From the NCBI GenBank assembly GCA_945871455.1, contig CAMBXJ010000054.1:1-13778 (forward strand): a stretch of DNA of 13,778 bases, written 5' to 3'. The stretch is from Asaia bogorensis (GTDB taxonomy: Bacteria > Pseudomonadota > Alphaproteobacteria > Acetobacterales > Acetobacteraceae). The position numbers and the translations under genes were made by a program. Positions 1 to 6,869 of this stretch are shown here, one piece after another. Positions within the stretch are counted from its first letter, which is position 1, and each line of letters starts with the position of its first letter. The notes beneath the pieces were generated by a model. That model searched no databases, was not told where the DNA came from, and was given only the letters and a program-made list of their open reading frames with translations.

Positions 1-1265
1 CGTTCGACGCGGCGGCCGTCCATCTCCAGCACCTCGAACCGCCACCCGGCGAACACGATTCGATCGCCGGGGCTGGGCAGGCGCCGCAGCAATGCCAGGA
101 TCAGGCCGCCCAAGGTGTGGTAGCTTCCCTCGGCCGGCAGGTCGGGCAGGTTGAGGCGGGCTTTGACTTCATCGACCGGCATCATGCCATCCATCACCAG
201 GGTCGCCTCGCCGTCCAAGCCGGGTTCGGCCTGCTGAGACGCCGCATCGCTGGGGTCGCCGACAATGGCCTCCAGCACGTCGGCGGCGGTGACCACGCCC
301 TCGAAGCTGCCATATTCGTCCATCACCAGGGCAAGGCCGAGTTCGTCGGACTTGAGGCGTTCAAGCGCGTCCAGGGCGGTAACGGTGTCGGGAATCACCG
401 TTGGCTGCCGCAGGGCGGCGCCAACCGACAGATCCTGGCCGCTGAGGATGCGGTCCAGCAGGTCCTTCGCCTGCACGACACCGACAACGTTGTCGATCGA
501 CCGATCGCACACGACGAAGCGCGAATGCGGGGCTGATTTCAGTGCGGCGGCAATCTCCTCGGGCGGGCTGGACCGATCGATCCAGGCAAGTTCCGTGCGT
601 GGCGTCATGATCGCGCGGACCGGCTTGTCCGCCAGACGCAGGAGGCGTTCGATCATGTCCCGCTCTTCGTGTTCGAGCACGCCGGTCTGCGCCCCCTCGG
701 CCAGCAGCGCCTTCAGGTCTTCTTCGGTGACGCTGTCCTGCGAAGCCCGCGGCAGGCCAAACAGGCGCATCACGCACCCGGTCGATTTGCCGAGCAGCCA
801 AACGGCGGGTGCGCCGAAGCGGGCGAACCAGGCGATCGGGCGGGCCACCCGCACCGACACCTGCTCCGGCTGGCGAAGCGCGAGTTGCTTGGGCACGAGT
901 TCACCCAGGACCAGAGTCAGGTAGGTCGTGACGACAATCACGAATGCCAGGGCCAGGGGTTCGGCCAGGGTGCTCGCGACACCCCAGGAATCAACCATCC
1001 AGTGCTGCATCTGGGTCGCGATGCGCGCGCCGCCGAACACGCCCGCGAAGACGCTGACCAGGGTAATGCCGACCTGTACCGTGGGCAGAAAGCGCTGTGG
1101 CTCCTCGGCCAGGGCCAGGGCGGCGGTGGCGCCGGCGACCCCTTTGCGTTCCAGTACCGCCAGCCTGGCCCGCTTGACTGAAACCAGGGCCATCTCGCTC
1201 ATGGAGAATAGCCCGTTCAGCAGGATCAGGAGCAGGATAACGATGGCTTCCAGACCGATTCCCAT
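1..1265 (-). CDS. CNNM/CBS-domain hemolysin-family transporter (HlyC/CorC type), 3' end cut by window edge
   Basis: An inner-membrane protein of the CNNM/HlyC-CorC family, which is linked to divalent cation (Mg2+/Co2+) export or homeostasis. The 421 visible residues give the full family order. The CNNM transmembrane domain (about 1-185) starts with the hydrophobic run IVILLLILLNGLF, then the SMSEMALVS motif, and ends with VLGELVPKQLA at 119-129. A CBS pair (about 213-335) contains IMTPRTEL at 219-226 and LVMDEYGSFEGVVT at 313-326. The CorC_HlyC domain (about 353-421) contains SYHTLGGLI and FEVLEMDGRRV. Only about 10-20 C-terminal residues should be missing. The start at 1265 has a purine-rich AGAGAA six bases upstream; an in-frame ATG at 1280 would add five residues. 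It is divergent from the gene at 1365. Family is certain; the transported ion is not deducible. Confidence 0.93.
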   Translation of the reverse strand, partial: MGIGLEAIVILLLILLNGLFSMSEMALVSVKRARLAVLERKGVAGATAALALAEEPQRFLPTVQVGITLVSVFAGVFGGARIATQMQHWMVDSWGVASTLAEPLALAFVIVVTTYLTLVLGELVPKQLALRQPEQVSVRVARPIAWFARFGAPAVWLLGKSTGCVMRLFGLPRASQDSVTEEDLKALLAEGAQTGVLEHEERDMIERLLRLADKPVRAIMTPRTELAWIDRSSPPEEIAAALKSAPHSRFVVCDRSIDNVVGVVQAKDLLDRILSGQDLSVGAALRQPTVIPDTVTALDALERLKSDELGLALVMDEYGSFEGVVTAADVLEAIVGDPSDAASQQAEPGLDGEATLVMDGMMPVDEVKARLNLPDLPAEGSYHTLGGLILALLRRLPSPGDRIVFAGWRFEVLEMDGRRVE

Positions 1266-1364
1266 GGGTTCTCTATGCATCCGCTTGTCTGTGGTCGAGG
1301 ATACTCCTAGCACGGTTCCGTGCCGCACGGGATGGGATGCACGCCGCGGGAACGGGAGTGAACA

Positions 1365-1844
1365 ATGCCACCGGTCGCCATTTTTATCACTTTGTTGGGG
1401 TTGGTGCCGTTCGTTGCGTGTGGCCTGGCGGCGGTTGGGTCGAACCCAGAGCCGGCCAACCGCATGCTTGTGGCGCTGATCGACTATGCCGCGTTGGTCC
1501 TGGCGTTTTCAGGCGGCATTTTCTGGGCGCTGTCGCTTCTACCATCGCCGCCCGTCACGCCATCGCCTTTGAGGGGGCATCGCGTGCGACTGGCATTCGG
1601 CGCCGTGCCCTTGCTGGTTGCGTGGGCGGCGCTGTTGTTGCAGGCATGGGTGGCGGCCTGGGCCGCGCTGGCCGTGCTGATCGCGGGCTATGTCATCACG
1701 GTGGTGGCGGAACGCCAGACCGGGCAGCACGGCGCGCTTCCCCCGCGGTATGAGTGGTTGCGCTGGGGATTCACGATTGTCGCGGTGGCTATGATGACGA
1801 CTGTACTGGTGCTGCGGTTGTTTGGTCAGACGCTAGTATTCTGA
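1365..1844 (+). CDS. DUF3429-type integral membrane protein
   Basis: A 159-aa protein with four or five hydrophobic segments: about 4-24, 37-58, 74-93, 94-113 and 134-156. The stretch DYAALVLAFSGGIFWALSL (about 40-58) resembles the central motif of DUF3429 proteins, small bacterial inner-membrane proteins of unknown function. A conserved-looking YEWLRWGF lies before the last helix. The ATG at 1365 is preceded by GGGAG at a normal Shine-Dalgarno distance. The neighbour upstream is the divergent CNNM transporter, with 99 bp between the two starts. A hairpin follows the stop. Family membership comes from recognising the motif, not from a search. No function can be assigned beyond membrane localisation. 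Confidence 0.82.
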   Translation: MPPVAIFITLLGLVPFVACGLAAVGSNPEPANRMLVALIDYAALVLAFSGGIFWALSLLPSPPVTPSPLRGHRVRLAFGAVPLLVAWAALLLQAWVAAWAALAVLIAGYVITVVAERQTGQHGALPPRYEWLRWGFTIVAVAMMTTVLVLRLFGQTLVF

Positions 1845-1847
1845 TGC

Positions 1848-1872
1848 GGTGTGATACGAATTAATTCGCACC
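1848..1872. repeat. Inverted repeat / hairpin after the DUF3429 gene
   Basis: GGTGTGA (1848-1854) can pair with TCGCACC (1866-1872) as a 7-bp stem with one G-T pair, starting 3 bp after the stop codon at 1844. Inside it lies a perfect 12-bp palindrome, CGAATTAATTCG (1857-1868). No T-tract follows, so it is a poor intrinsic terminator. It may instead be an operator in the A/T-rich region before the gene at 1969. Confidence 0.4.
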
Positions 1873-1968
1873 AACGCTCATGCAGTTGTATTCAAAGCGC
1901 ATTTTGTTTTTGAACTCGCATTCATTGTTTGTTAACCATTGGCCAAGGCGGATGCGGAGGAATGGTTT

Positions 1969-2283
1969 ATGTCGAGTTCGGTCGGTGCGGAAATCATCCC
2001 ATTCCCGGTGCGTCAGCCGGTGGGTCTGGCCGGATCCGATCCGCAGGAGCGTTTGCGTCAGGCGCTGGCCGCGTTGGATACCGCGATGAAGGAACAGAAG
2101 GCGGCAATGGCGGGTTGGCGCGATTCGCTGGATCAGCTCAAGAAATCGACACAGGGACTGGGCCTGAGCATGCAACGTTATCGTGGCAGCTTGGATAGGC
2201 TGGGCGCCGATGTGGCTGATCTTCATAAGCAGACAACCCAGTTGGAGAGTTGGGCGGATGATGCGCTGAACAAGCGGGTCTGA
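1969..2283 (+). CDS. Small hypothetical coiled-coil protein (104 aa)
   Basis: I do not recognise a named family. The chosen ATG at 1969 has GCGGAGGAA about 8 bases upstream, a strong ribosome binding site. An earlier in-frame start at 1939 lacks one and would add ten residues. The protein opens with a short extended segment (EIIPFPVRQP, 8-17). It then appears almost entirely helical and charged from about 24 to 98 (QERLRQALAALDTAMKEQK, later DRLGADVADLHKQTTQLES), with heptad-like spacing of L, A and M that suggests a coiled coil. No signal peptide or membrane segment is visible, so it is probably cytoplasmic. An A/T-rich 120-bp upstream region could hold its promoter. The stop at 2281-2283 lies in the same frame as the carbonic anhydrase remnant that follows. 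Confidence 0.68.
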   Translation: MSSSVGAEIIPFPVRQPVGLAGSDPQERLRQALAALDTAMKEQKAAMAGWRDSLDQLKKSTQGLGLSMQRYRGSLDRLGADVADLHKQTTQLESWADDALNKRV

Positions 2284-2295
2284 GCATCGGGAGAT

Positions 2296-2652
2296 GTGGG
2301 GGCCAACGGCAGTTTCGAGTACGGGACAGAGGTCCTGGGTATTCCTCTGATCATGGTCATGGGCCATTCCAATTGCGGTGCGGTTGCCGCCGCGATCAAG
2401 GTGCATCGGGAAAAGACCATTCTGCCGGGTCATTTGCCTGGTCTGATCGACTTGCTTCTGCCCGCGGTCCGGACGGCCGAGGCGACGAAGCCGGCCAATC
2501 TGCTGGCCGCGGCGACGACCGAGAATGTGTGCGCGACCGTCGCCACCATTGCGGCATCCGAACCGTTGATCTCCACCGCGGTCAAGGCCGGCAAGGTCAA
2601 GGTTGTCGGATCCGTCTATGACGTGGCGACGGGGAAAGTGACGCTAGTTTAG
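2296..2652 (+). pseudogene. C-terminal fragment of a beta-carbonic anhydrase
   Basis: The 118 codons match the second half of a beta-class carbonic anhydrase (CO2 + H2O to bicarbonate). GSFEYGTEVLGIPLIMVMGH is followed by SNCGAV, carrying the second pair of zinc ligands (His24, Cys27). The end, KVKVVGSVYDVATGKVTLV, is a typical family C-terminus. The first half is absent: no CxDSR segment with the first zinc Cys and the Asp-Arg dyad, and no RNAGN loop. Intact enzymes are roughly 200-250 aa. The only possible start is a GTG at 2296 with GGGAG just two bases away, too close for normal initiation. The reading frame is open and the domain otherwise undamaged, so the deletion may be fairly recent. 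The last 9 bp overlap the end of the convergent M81 gene. It cannot be catalytic as encoded. Confidence 0.82.
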
Positions 2653-4137
2653 CCGTGGCCGCCGCCTGATATCGGCTCGGACGTGACGGAAGTTCAGGAT
2701 CGCCGGATCGGCCACCACCGGTCCAGGGGCGATGGCGACGATGATATTGCCAGCGATCGGCGCGAAATCGGCGCGAAAATGCACGGATGATTTCAGGGCC
2801 AGGATCGGGCAGTCGGCGGGCTCGATCCCGACATGGCGGAGTATGGCCTGATCCAGTGCCTGCATCTTCCGCGTGGTGACGATGACGCGCACGCCGCGGA
2901 TATCGATCAGCGCGGTAGGCCCCAGATTGCCGGGATTGCCGGCACCCATCGGGCCGGTCAGGGTGAAGGCACCGTCGGTCAGTTTCTCGACCCGCGCCGA
3001 ACAGGCATAGGGCATCCCGTCCGACTTGCCTCCCAGGATCAGGTCTATCACCGCGCCGGTGCCGGCCTGGTGGCAGGCAGCGGCGCTTTCGAAATCGTTG
3101 ATCAGGCAGACGACGGCGCCTTTCGCACCTTGGCGCACCAATTCGGACAGCAGTTCCGTGGTGTCGCCGTGACCGCCGCCGCCGGGGTTGTCCTGGGTGT
3201 CGGCCAGGACGATCGGGCCTTTTGTGGTTGCGTTTTGGCGCAGTGCTTCGGCGACGGCCTCCGCGGCCGGCATCGTATCCTGTACGAAGGTGGACTCTCT
3301 GGCGTTGAGATCGGCCAGCATGGCGTCGGCGGCGGCATCGGCGGCCTTTTGCGTGTCCGCGAAGGCCGCGATGGCGGGACCGCAATCCGCGAAATCGGCG
3401 TAGGGGAAGCCGAAACAGAATGCCAGTTCGGCGATCCCGGCCTGGTCGGCAAGCGCGGACCGCGCGGTCATCGCAGGTTCCATCGGTGCCATCATCGTGC
3501 ATTGACTGCCTAGCGGGATCCAGAAATCAAGCTGGCGGAAGGCGCGGAACCAGGGGGTGCGGCGCTCGATACGCTGCAACAACAGGCGCATGGCCTGGGC
3601 GCCGGCATCTTTCATGTCGACATGGGGGTAGGTGCGGAACGGCACTGTCACGTCCGACAGGCGGACCATTTGCAGTGTCAGGTTGGCGTGCGGATCCAGG
3701 CTGATGGTCAGCGGCATGTCGGACCCAACGATGGCTCGGACGCGGCGCAGGAGTTCCCCTTCCGCGTCGGGGTAGCTTTCCACCACCGCGGCGCCGTGCA
3801 GGTCCAGATACACGCCGTCAATCGGGCCTTCGTCCAGCGCCATTGACAGATGCGCGCAGTTCAGGGCGGCAATCCGCTCGAACGCTTCGTCCTGCACCGG
3901 GCCGGCGGGATTGGCGAAACCCCAGGCCAGGGGGATCAGGGTAACGCCGGCGGCTTCCGCGACGGCGATGGCGCCGGCGCTGGGAACTGACCGGTCGCGC
4001 AGGCCGGGGATCAGCGCGGCGCCGATCTGCAAGGGCGGCAGCCCACCGGGTTGCAGGAAATCGGCATAGGTGGTCGGGCGAGGCGCGAAGGAGTGGCTTT
4101 CATGCATGAAGCCGCCGATGGCGATGCGCAGGGTCAT
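2644..4137 (-). CDS. M81 family metallopeptidase (MlrC-like)
   Basis: A 497-aa member of the M81/DUF1485 family, whose best known member is microcystinase MlrC, a zinc enzyme that cleaves linearised microcystin peptides. From the ATG at 4137 the order is typical: IAIGGFMHESHSF (about 5-17), DLHGAAV (112-118), SLDPHANLT (146-154), FRTYPHVDM (167-175), and ADTQDNPGGGGHGDTTE (312-328). The C-terminal half is the MlrC C-terminal domain. Asp148, His150 and His172 have the D-x-H...H spacing of the zinc site in this family. The start was chosen where the family motif begins; an upstream ATG at 4173 would add an unlikely 12-residue leader. AGGA lies nine bases upstream. The protein has no signal peptide. 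It is divergent from the PAL-like gene, and its 3' end overlaps the carbonic anhydrase remnant by 9 bp. Substrate unknown; most homologues are not microcystinases. Confidence 0.9.
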   Translation of the reverse strand: MTLRIAIGGFMHESHSFAPRPTTYADFLQPGGLPPLQIGAALIPGLRDRSVPSAGAIAVAEAAGVTLIPLAWGFANPAGPVQDEAFERIAALNCAHLSMALDEGPIDGVYLDLHGAAVVESYPDAEGELLRRVRAIVGSDMPLTISLDPHANLTLQMVRLSDVTVPFRTYPHVDMKDAGAQAMRLLLQRIERRTPWFRAFRQLDFWIPLGSQCTMMAPMEPAMTARSALADQAGIAELAFCFGFPYADFADCGPAIAAFADTQKAADAAADAMLADLNARESTFVQDTMPAAEAVAEALRQNATTKGPIVLADTQDNPGGGGHGDTTELLSELVRQGAKGAVVCLINDFESAAACHQAGTGAVIDLILGGKSDGMPYACSARVEKLTDGAFTLTGPMGAGNPGNLGPTALIDIRGVRVIVTTRKMQALDQAILRHVGIEPADCPILALKSSVHFRADFAPIAGNIIVAIAPGPVVADPAILNFRHVRADIRRRPRLN

Positions 4138-4201
4138 GTGGGCGGGGTCCTGGTTGGCTGGCTCGCCCACCATAGCACGGGCGCGGTTTCAAGGCTCGGT
4201 C

Positions 4202-4350
4202 GAGACTGGTGGGGCCGAGATTGTCGCCGCCGAGATGTCGCCGCCGAGACTGGCGCGGTCGAGACTGGCGCGGTCGAGACTGGCGCGGCCGAGACTGGCG
4301 CGGTCGAGACTGGCGTGGCCGAGACTGGCGTGGCCGAGACTGGCGCGCTC
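4202..4350. repeat. Tandem array of 15-bp direct repeats between divergent genes
   Basis: Seven head-to-tail 15-bp units run from 4246 to 4350, each starting GAGACTGGCG. Six are followed by CGGTC, CGGCC or TGGCC and the last by CGCTC, so units differ at only one to three positions. Three decayed units precede them at 4202-4216, 4217-4231 and 4232-4245 (the last is 14 bp). The array fills most of the gap between the M81 start (4137) and the PAL-like start (4400). A 15-bp unit is five codons, so every frame reads as a five-residue repeat, but no frame joins either neighbouring gene. It is a minisatellite, or repeated protein-binding sites. Confidence 0.93.
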
Positions 4351-4399
4351 GCAAGGTCGGGCGTAGCGTAATGGCAAACCTGAAACAGGGGACATGTCC

Positions 4400-5356
4400 A
4401 TGGCGATCATCATAGGTGAAGGCGAATACCGCTACGAAGTGATCGAGAACTGGGGCACCTTACCGCCTGGTTGGCGCTATGGGGAAGTTGCGGCGGTCGG
4501 TGTCGATAGTCGCGACAATGTCTATGTATTCACCCGGGGCGAGCACCCGATGATCGTGTTCGATCGGGCGGGAAATTTCCTGCGGTCCTGGGGCGAGGGA
4601 TTGTTCCGTCGCGCGCATGGCGTGCATGTGGCGCCCGATGACACATTGTATTGCACCGATGACGGCGATCATACCGTCCGGCGGATGACGCCCGAGGGGC
4701 GCATGCTGTTGGAGATCGGGGTCCCCGGAAAGCCCGCGCCTTACATGAGCGGTGATCCCCTGCATCGGTGCACCCACACGGCCCTGTCGCCGGAGGGAGA
4801 CATCTATGTGTCCGACGGCTACGGCAATGCCCGGGTGCACAAGTATTCCCCGGACGGGCGGTTGCTGTTTTCCTGGGGAGAGCCTGGGACCGACCCGGGG
4901 GAGTTCAATATCGTCCACAACATCTGCTGCGACGAGGATGGGTGGGTCTATGTGGCCGACCGGGAGAACCATCGGATCCAGGTGTTTGACGGGAAGGGGC
5001 GGTTCGAAACGCATTGGCACAATATGCATCGACCGTGCGGGCTGTGCATGACGAGAGGGCGCAATCCGATCGCCTATATTGGCGAGAGCGGGCCAAGCAT
5101 GGCGGTGAATGTGAATTCGCCGGGGATCGGGCCGCGGGTGAGCCTGTGGACCTTGGATGGGAAGCGGATTGCCAAAGTCGGGGACGCGTCTCGGGACCGG
5201 GCGAGCCAGTTTACCTCCCCGCATGGCGTGGCGGTTGACTCGCGGGGGGATATTTATGTGGGGGAGGTCGCCCGGACGGCGATGAAGAACAAGGGCACGC
5301 CGGTTCCGGACGGGGAGGATGTGCGGTGCATGCAGAAGCTGGTGAAGTTGGGGTGA
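4400..5356 (+). CDS. NHL-repeat beta-propeller, peptidyl-alpha-hydroxyglycine lyase (PAL)-like
   Basis: A 318-aa protein built of NHL repeats, predicted as a six-bladed propeller. It resembles the lyase domain of peptidylglycine alpha-amidating enzyme, which splits peptidyl-alpha-hydroxyglycine into amidated peptide and glyoxylate. Close matches to the animal domain are YVSDGYGNARVHKYSPDGR (136-154) and YVADRENHRIQVF (184-196). The PAL catalytic set appears conserved: Arg46 (TRGEH), zinc His73 (RAHGV), Tyr141 (DGYGN), zinc His173 (NIVHN), the DRENHR arginines and zinc His275 (SPHGV). I chose the ATG at 4400 because AGGGG (4387-4391) is 8 bases before it; the ATG at 4394 is only 2 bases away. 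No signal peptide, unlike the secreted animal enzyme. No monooxygenase (PHM) partner is nearby. The bacterial substrate is unknown and may not be a peptide. Confidence 0.87.
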   Translation: MAIIIGEGEYRYEVIENWGTLPPGWRYGEVAAVGVDSRDNVYVFTRGEHPMIVFDRAGNFLRSWGEGLFRRAHGVHVAPDDTLYCTDDGDHTVRRMTPEGRMLLEIGVPGKPAPYMSGDPLHRCTHTALSPEGDIYVSDGYGNARVHKYSPDGRLLFSWGEPGTDPGEFNIVHNICCDEDGWVYVADRENHRIQVFDGKGRFETHWHNMHRPCGLCMTRGRNPIAYIGESGPSMAVNVNSPGIGPRVSLWTLDGKRIAKVGDASRDRASQFTSPHGVAVDSRGDIYVGEVARTAMKNKGTPVPDGEDVRCMQKLVKLG

Positions 5357-5384
5357 GGGGCGGCCGTTTGTGAGGCGGAGCCCC
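5357..5384. terminator. Possible bidirectional hairpin between convergent genes
   Basis: GGGGC (5357-5361) pairs with GCCCC (5380-5384), and inside it CCG pairs with CGG, giving a G/C-rich stem with small bulges and a 9-base loop. It starts right after the PAL-like stop codon and faces the end of the operon that stops at 5414. A second, weaker pairing (GTTT/GAGG at 5366-5375 with CCTCAAAC at 5396-5403) overlaps it. No clear T-tract on either strand. Confidence 0.4.
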
Positions 5385-5413
5385 ATCCTTACTCCCCTCA
5401 AACAACCTTAGAC

Positions 5414-5617
5414 CTACGGAATCTGCCGAGCCAACTTCCGTGCGAGCATCCAGCCGGGAAACGCCGACGCCGGCGGCCCCGGCAGCAGCAGCAGCCACCC
5501 CAGCGGCTGACCGTTCACGATCAGGTCCATGCCGATGCCCAGCATCATGCCGCCCACCAGGCAGCCCATGACCCCGGCGCTGATCCCAAGCCAGATGATC
5601 TCGTTGCGCTTAACCAT
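5414..5617 (-). CDS. Small two-helix membrane protein (67 aa)
   Basis: Last gene of the minus-strand operon, starting 7 bases after the hydrolase stop. It starts MVKRNE, then has a glycine-rich hydrophobic segment (about 7-33, with VGGMMLGIGMDLIV). A short turn (NGQP) leads to a second hydrophobic stretch (about 38-57, WLLLLPGPPASAFPGWML). It ends in a basic tail, RKLARQIP. Two transmembrane helices with glycine packing motifs are likely. No family is recognised. The Shine-Dalgarno is weak (AAGGG 11 bases upstream), so expression probably depends on coupling to the hydrolase. The tight spacing and clean membrane pattern favour a real gene. A chance open frame is the alternative. Confidence 0.6.
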   Translation of the reverse strand: MVKRNEIIWLGISAGVMGCLVGGMMLGIGMDLIVNGQPLGWLLLLPGPPASAFPGWMLARKLARQIP

Positions 5618-5624
5618 GGGCGGA

Positions 5625-6869
5625 TCAGCCCTTCAGTTCGTTCAGGATCGGCATAAGGTAGCGGGCGAACAGGGCGGGATTCTCGGCGAATGGGAAATGC
5701 CCGATCCCCTCCATCGCCTGGAACCGCACCCCGGCGATTTTCGCCGCCGTCGCCTCCGACGCTTCCACGGTGCAGGAGTAGTCGTATTCCCCGGTCAGCA
5801 TGAACAACCGGCACCGGTTGGTGTCGATCCGCCCCACCCGCTCCCGCGCATCCCAGTCACCCGAGTAGAACGCGATATCGCCGAAGAACACCGCCGGCCC
5901 GCCCTGGCTGTAATGCCAGTCCACCTGTTCGGCATACTCGGCGGGGCTTTGCGGCGCGCTCAGGGCGCGGATCCATTCCGGCACGAAGAACGCCTGGTTC
6001 ACCCGCGGATGCGACGCCCAGGCGGTCTGCCGCCGCTCGATCTTATCGCAGGCCTCGCAGGCGACGATGCCAGAGAACGCCTCCGGATGGCGATACGCCA
6101 GTTCCAGGCAAATCTCCCCGGACATCGACGCCCCCAACGCGACCGGCTTGTCGAGGCCGGCGGCGGCGACGAAGCCCATGATCAGGTCGACATACAGATC
6201 GGTGTTCAACCGCCAGGAACCGGGAATGGCGCCCTCTGGCGGCGGCGACTTGCCGTGGAAGGGCAGGTCGAAGGAAATCAGGCGGTGGTTCGCCGTGACC
6301 TCGGGATCGGCCATCAGCCCATGGAACTGCCGACCGTCGGCACCGGCGGTGTGCATGCACAGCACGTCGCGCCCGGACCCGGCGGTTTCGTAGTAGACCT
6401 GATAGGTGATGCCACCGACCGTCACCGGCACATACCCACCCTGGACCTTCGGCACCGCCCGCTTGCCGCCACGCGGATTCAAGGTCACCGGAACGGGCGA
6501 CGCGTTCCCCAGGGCCAGCCACTTGCCGATTTCAAGCACCCGGCGGGCCACATGGGCGTGCTGCATGAAGGTCAGTTGGTCGCCGTCGATGCGGAACTCC
6601 GGCACGCGGTAGACCATGGCGAAAATGCCCTGGTGGTGCCGGGGTGGGATCGGTTCCAGGTATTTCGCCCAGACCGCGTCGGGGGCCGACAGGGTAAAGG
6701 CGGGCGTTTCGTCGACGGTTGTGACCCGGCCGTCCGTGATGTTGAACACGGTCCGGCTCTTGTCGCTGTCGACCGCGAAGCAGACCGACCACGGTCCGGC
6801 CCAGGCAGCCAGGGTGGCATCGGCCACGCACGCGTCCCGCCAAATGGCGGCATTGGGAAAGCTGGTCAT
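5625..6869 (-). CDS. Alpha/beta hydrolase with an extra N-terminal (SCP2-like?) domain
   Basis: A 414-aa two-part protein. Residues about 1-120 form a separate domain (FNITDGRVTTV, FTLSAPDAVWAKYL, IDGDQLTFMQHAHV) whose pattern resembles the sterol-carrier SCP2 fold; this is tentative. Residues about 150-414 are an alpha/beta hydrolase with oxyanion-side HTAGADGRQFHGL (173-185), nucleophile elbow GASMSG with Ser248, acid Asp363 in GEYDYS, and His391 in GIGHFPF. The elbow has Ser where the usual GxSxG has the final Gly, shifted to MSG. Likely a cytoplasmic C-C, ester or lactone hydrolase; substrate unknown. The ATG at 6869 overlaps the upstream stop as ATGA, so the two are translationally coupled. 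The frame stays open to 7259, but that extension lies inside the dehydrogenase gene and was rejected. Confidence 0.87.
   Translation of the reverse strand: MTSFPNAAIWRDACVADATLAAWAGPWSVCFAVDSDKSRTVFNITDGRVTTVDETPAFTLSAPDAVWAKYLEPIPPRHHQGIFAMVYRVPEFRIDGDQLTFMQHAHVARRVLEIGKWLALGNASPVPVTLNPRGGKRAVPKVQGGYVPVTVGGITYQVYYETAGSGRDVLCMHTAGADGRQFHGLMADPEVTANHRLISFDLPFHGKSPPPEGAIPGSWRLNTDLYVDLIMGFVAAAGLDKPVALGASMSGEICLELAYRHPEAFSGIVACEACDKIERRQTAWASHPRVNQAFFVPEWIRALSAPQSPAEYAEQVDWHYSQGGPAVFFGDIAFYSGDWDARERVGRIDTNRCRLFMLTGEYDYSCTVEASEATAAKIAGVRFQAMEGIGHFPFAENPALFARYLMPILNELKG

Noticed and set aside
361..801. 146-codon open frame on minus strand
   Set aside because: It is an off-frame shadow of the CNNM/CBS transporter, whose correct frame gives a continuous family match over the same bases.
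4202..4350. CRISPR array
   Set aside because: Units are 15 bp, directly adjacent, with no spacers and no cas genes.
4100..4370. Frames reading as five-residue repeats (ETGAV on plus, RQSRP on minus) as a repeat protein
   Set aside because: They arise because the 15-bp DNA unit is a multiple of three; all frames show it and none has a proper start or protein-like flanks.
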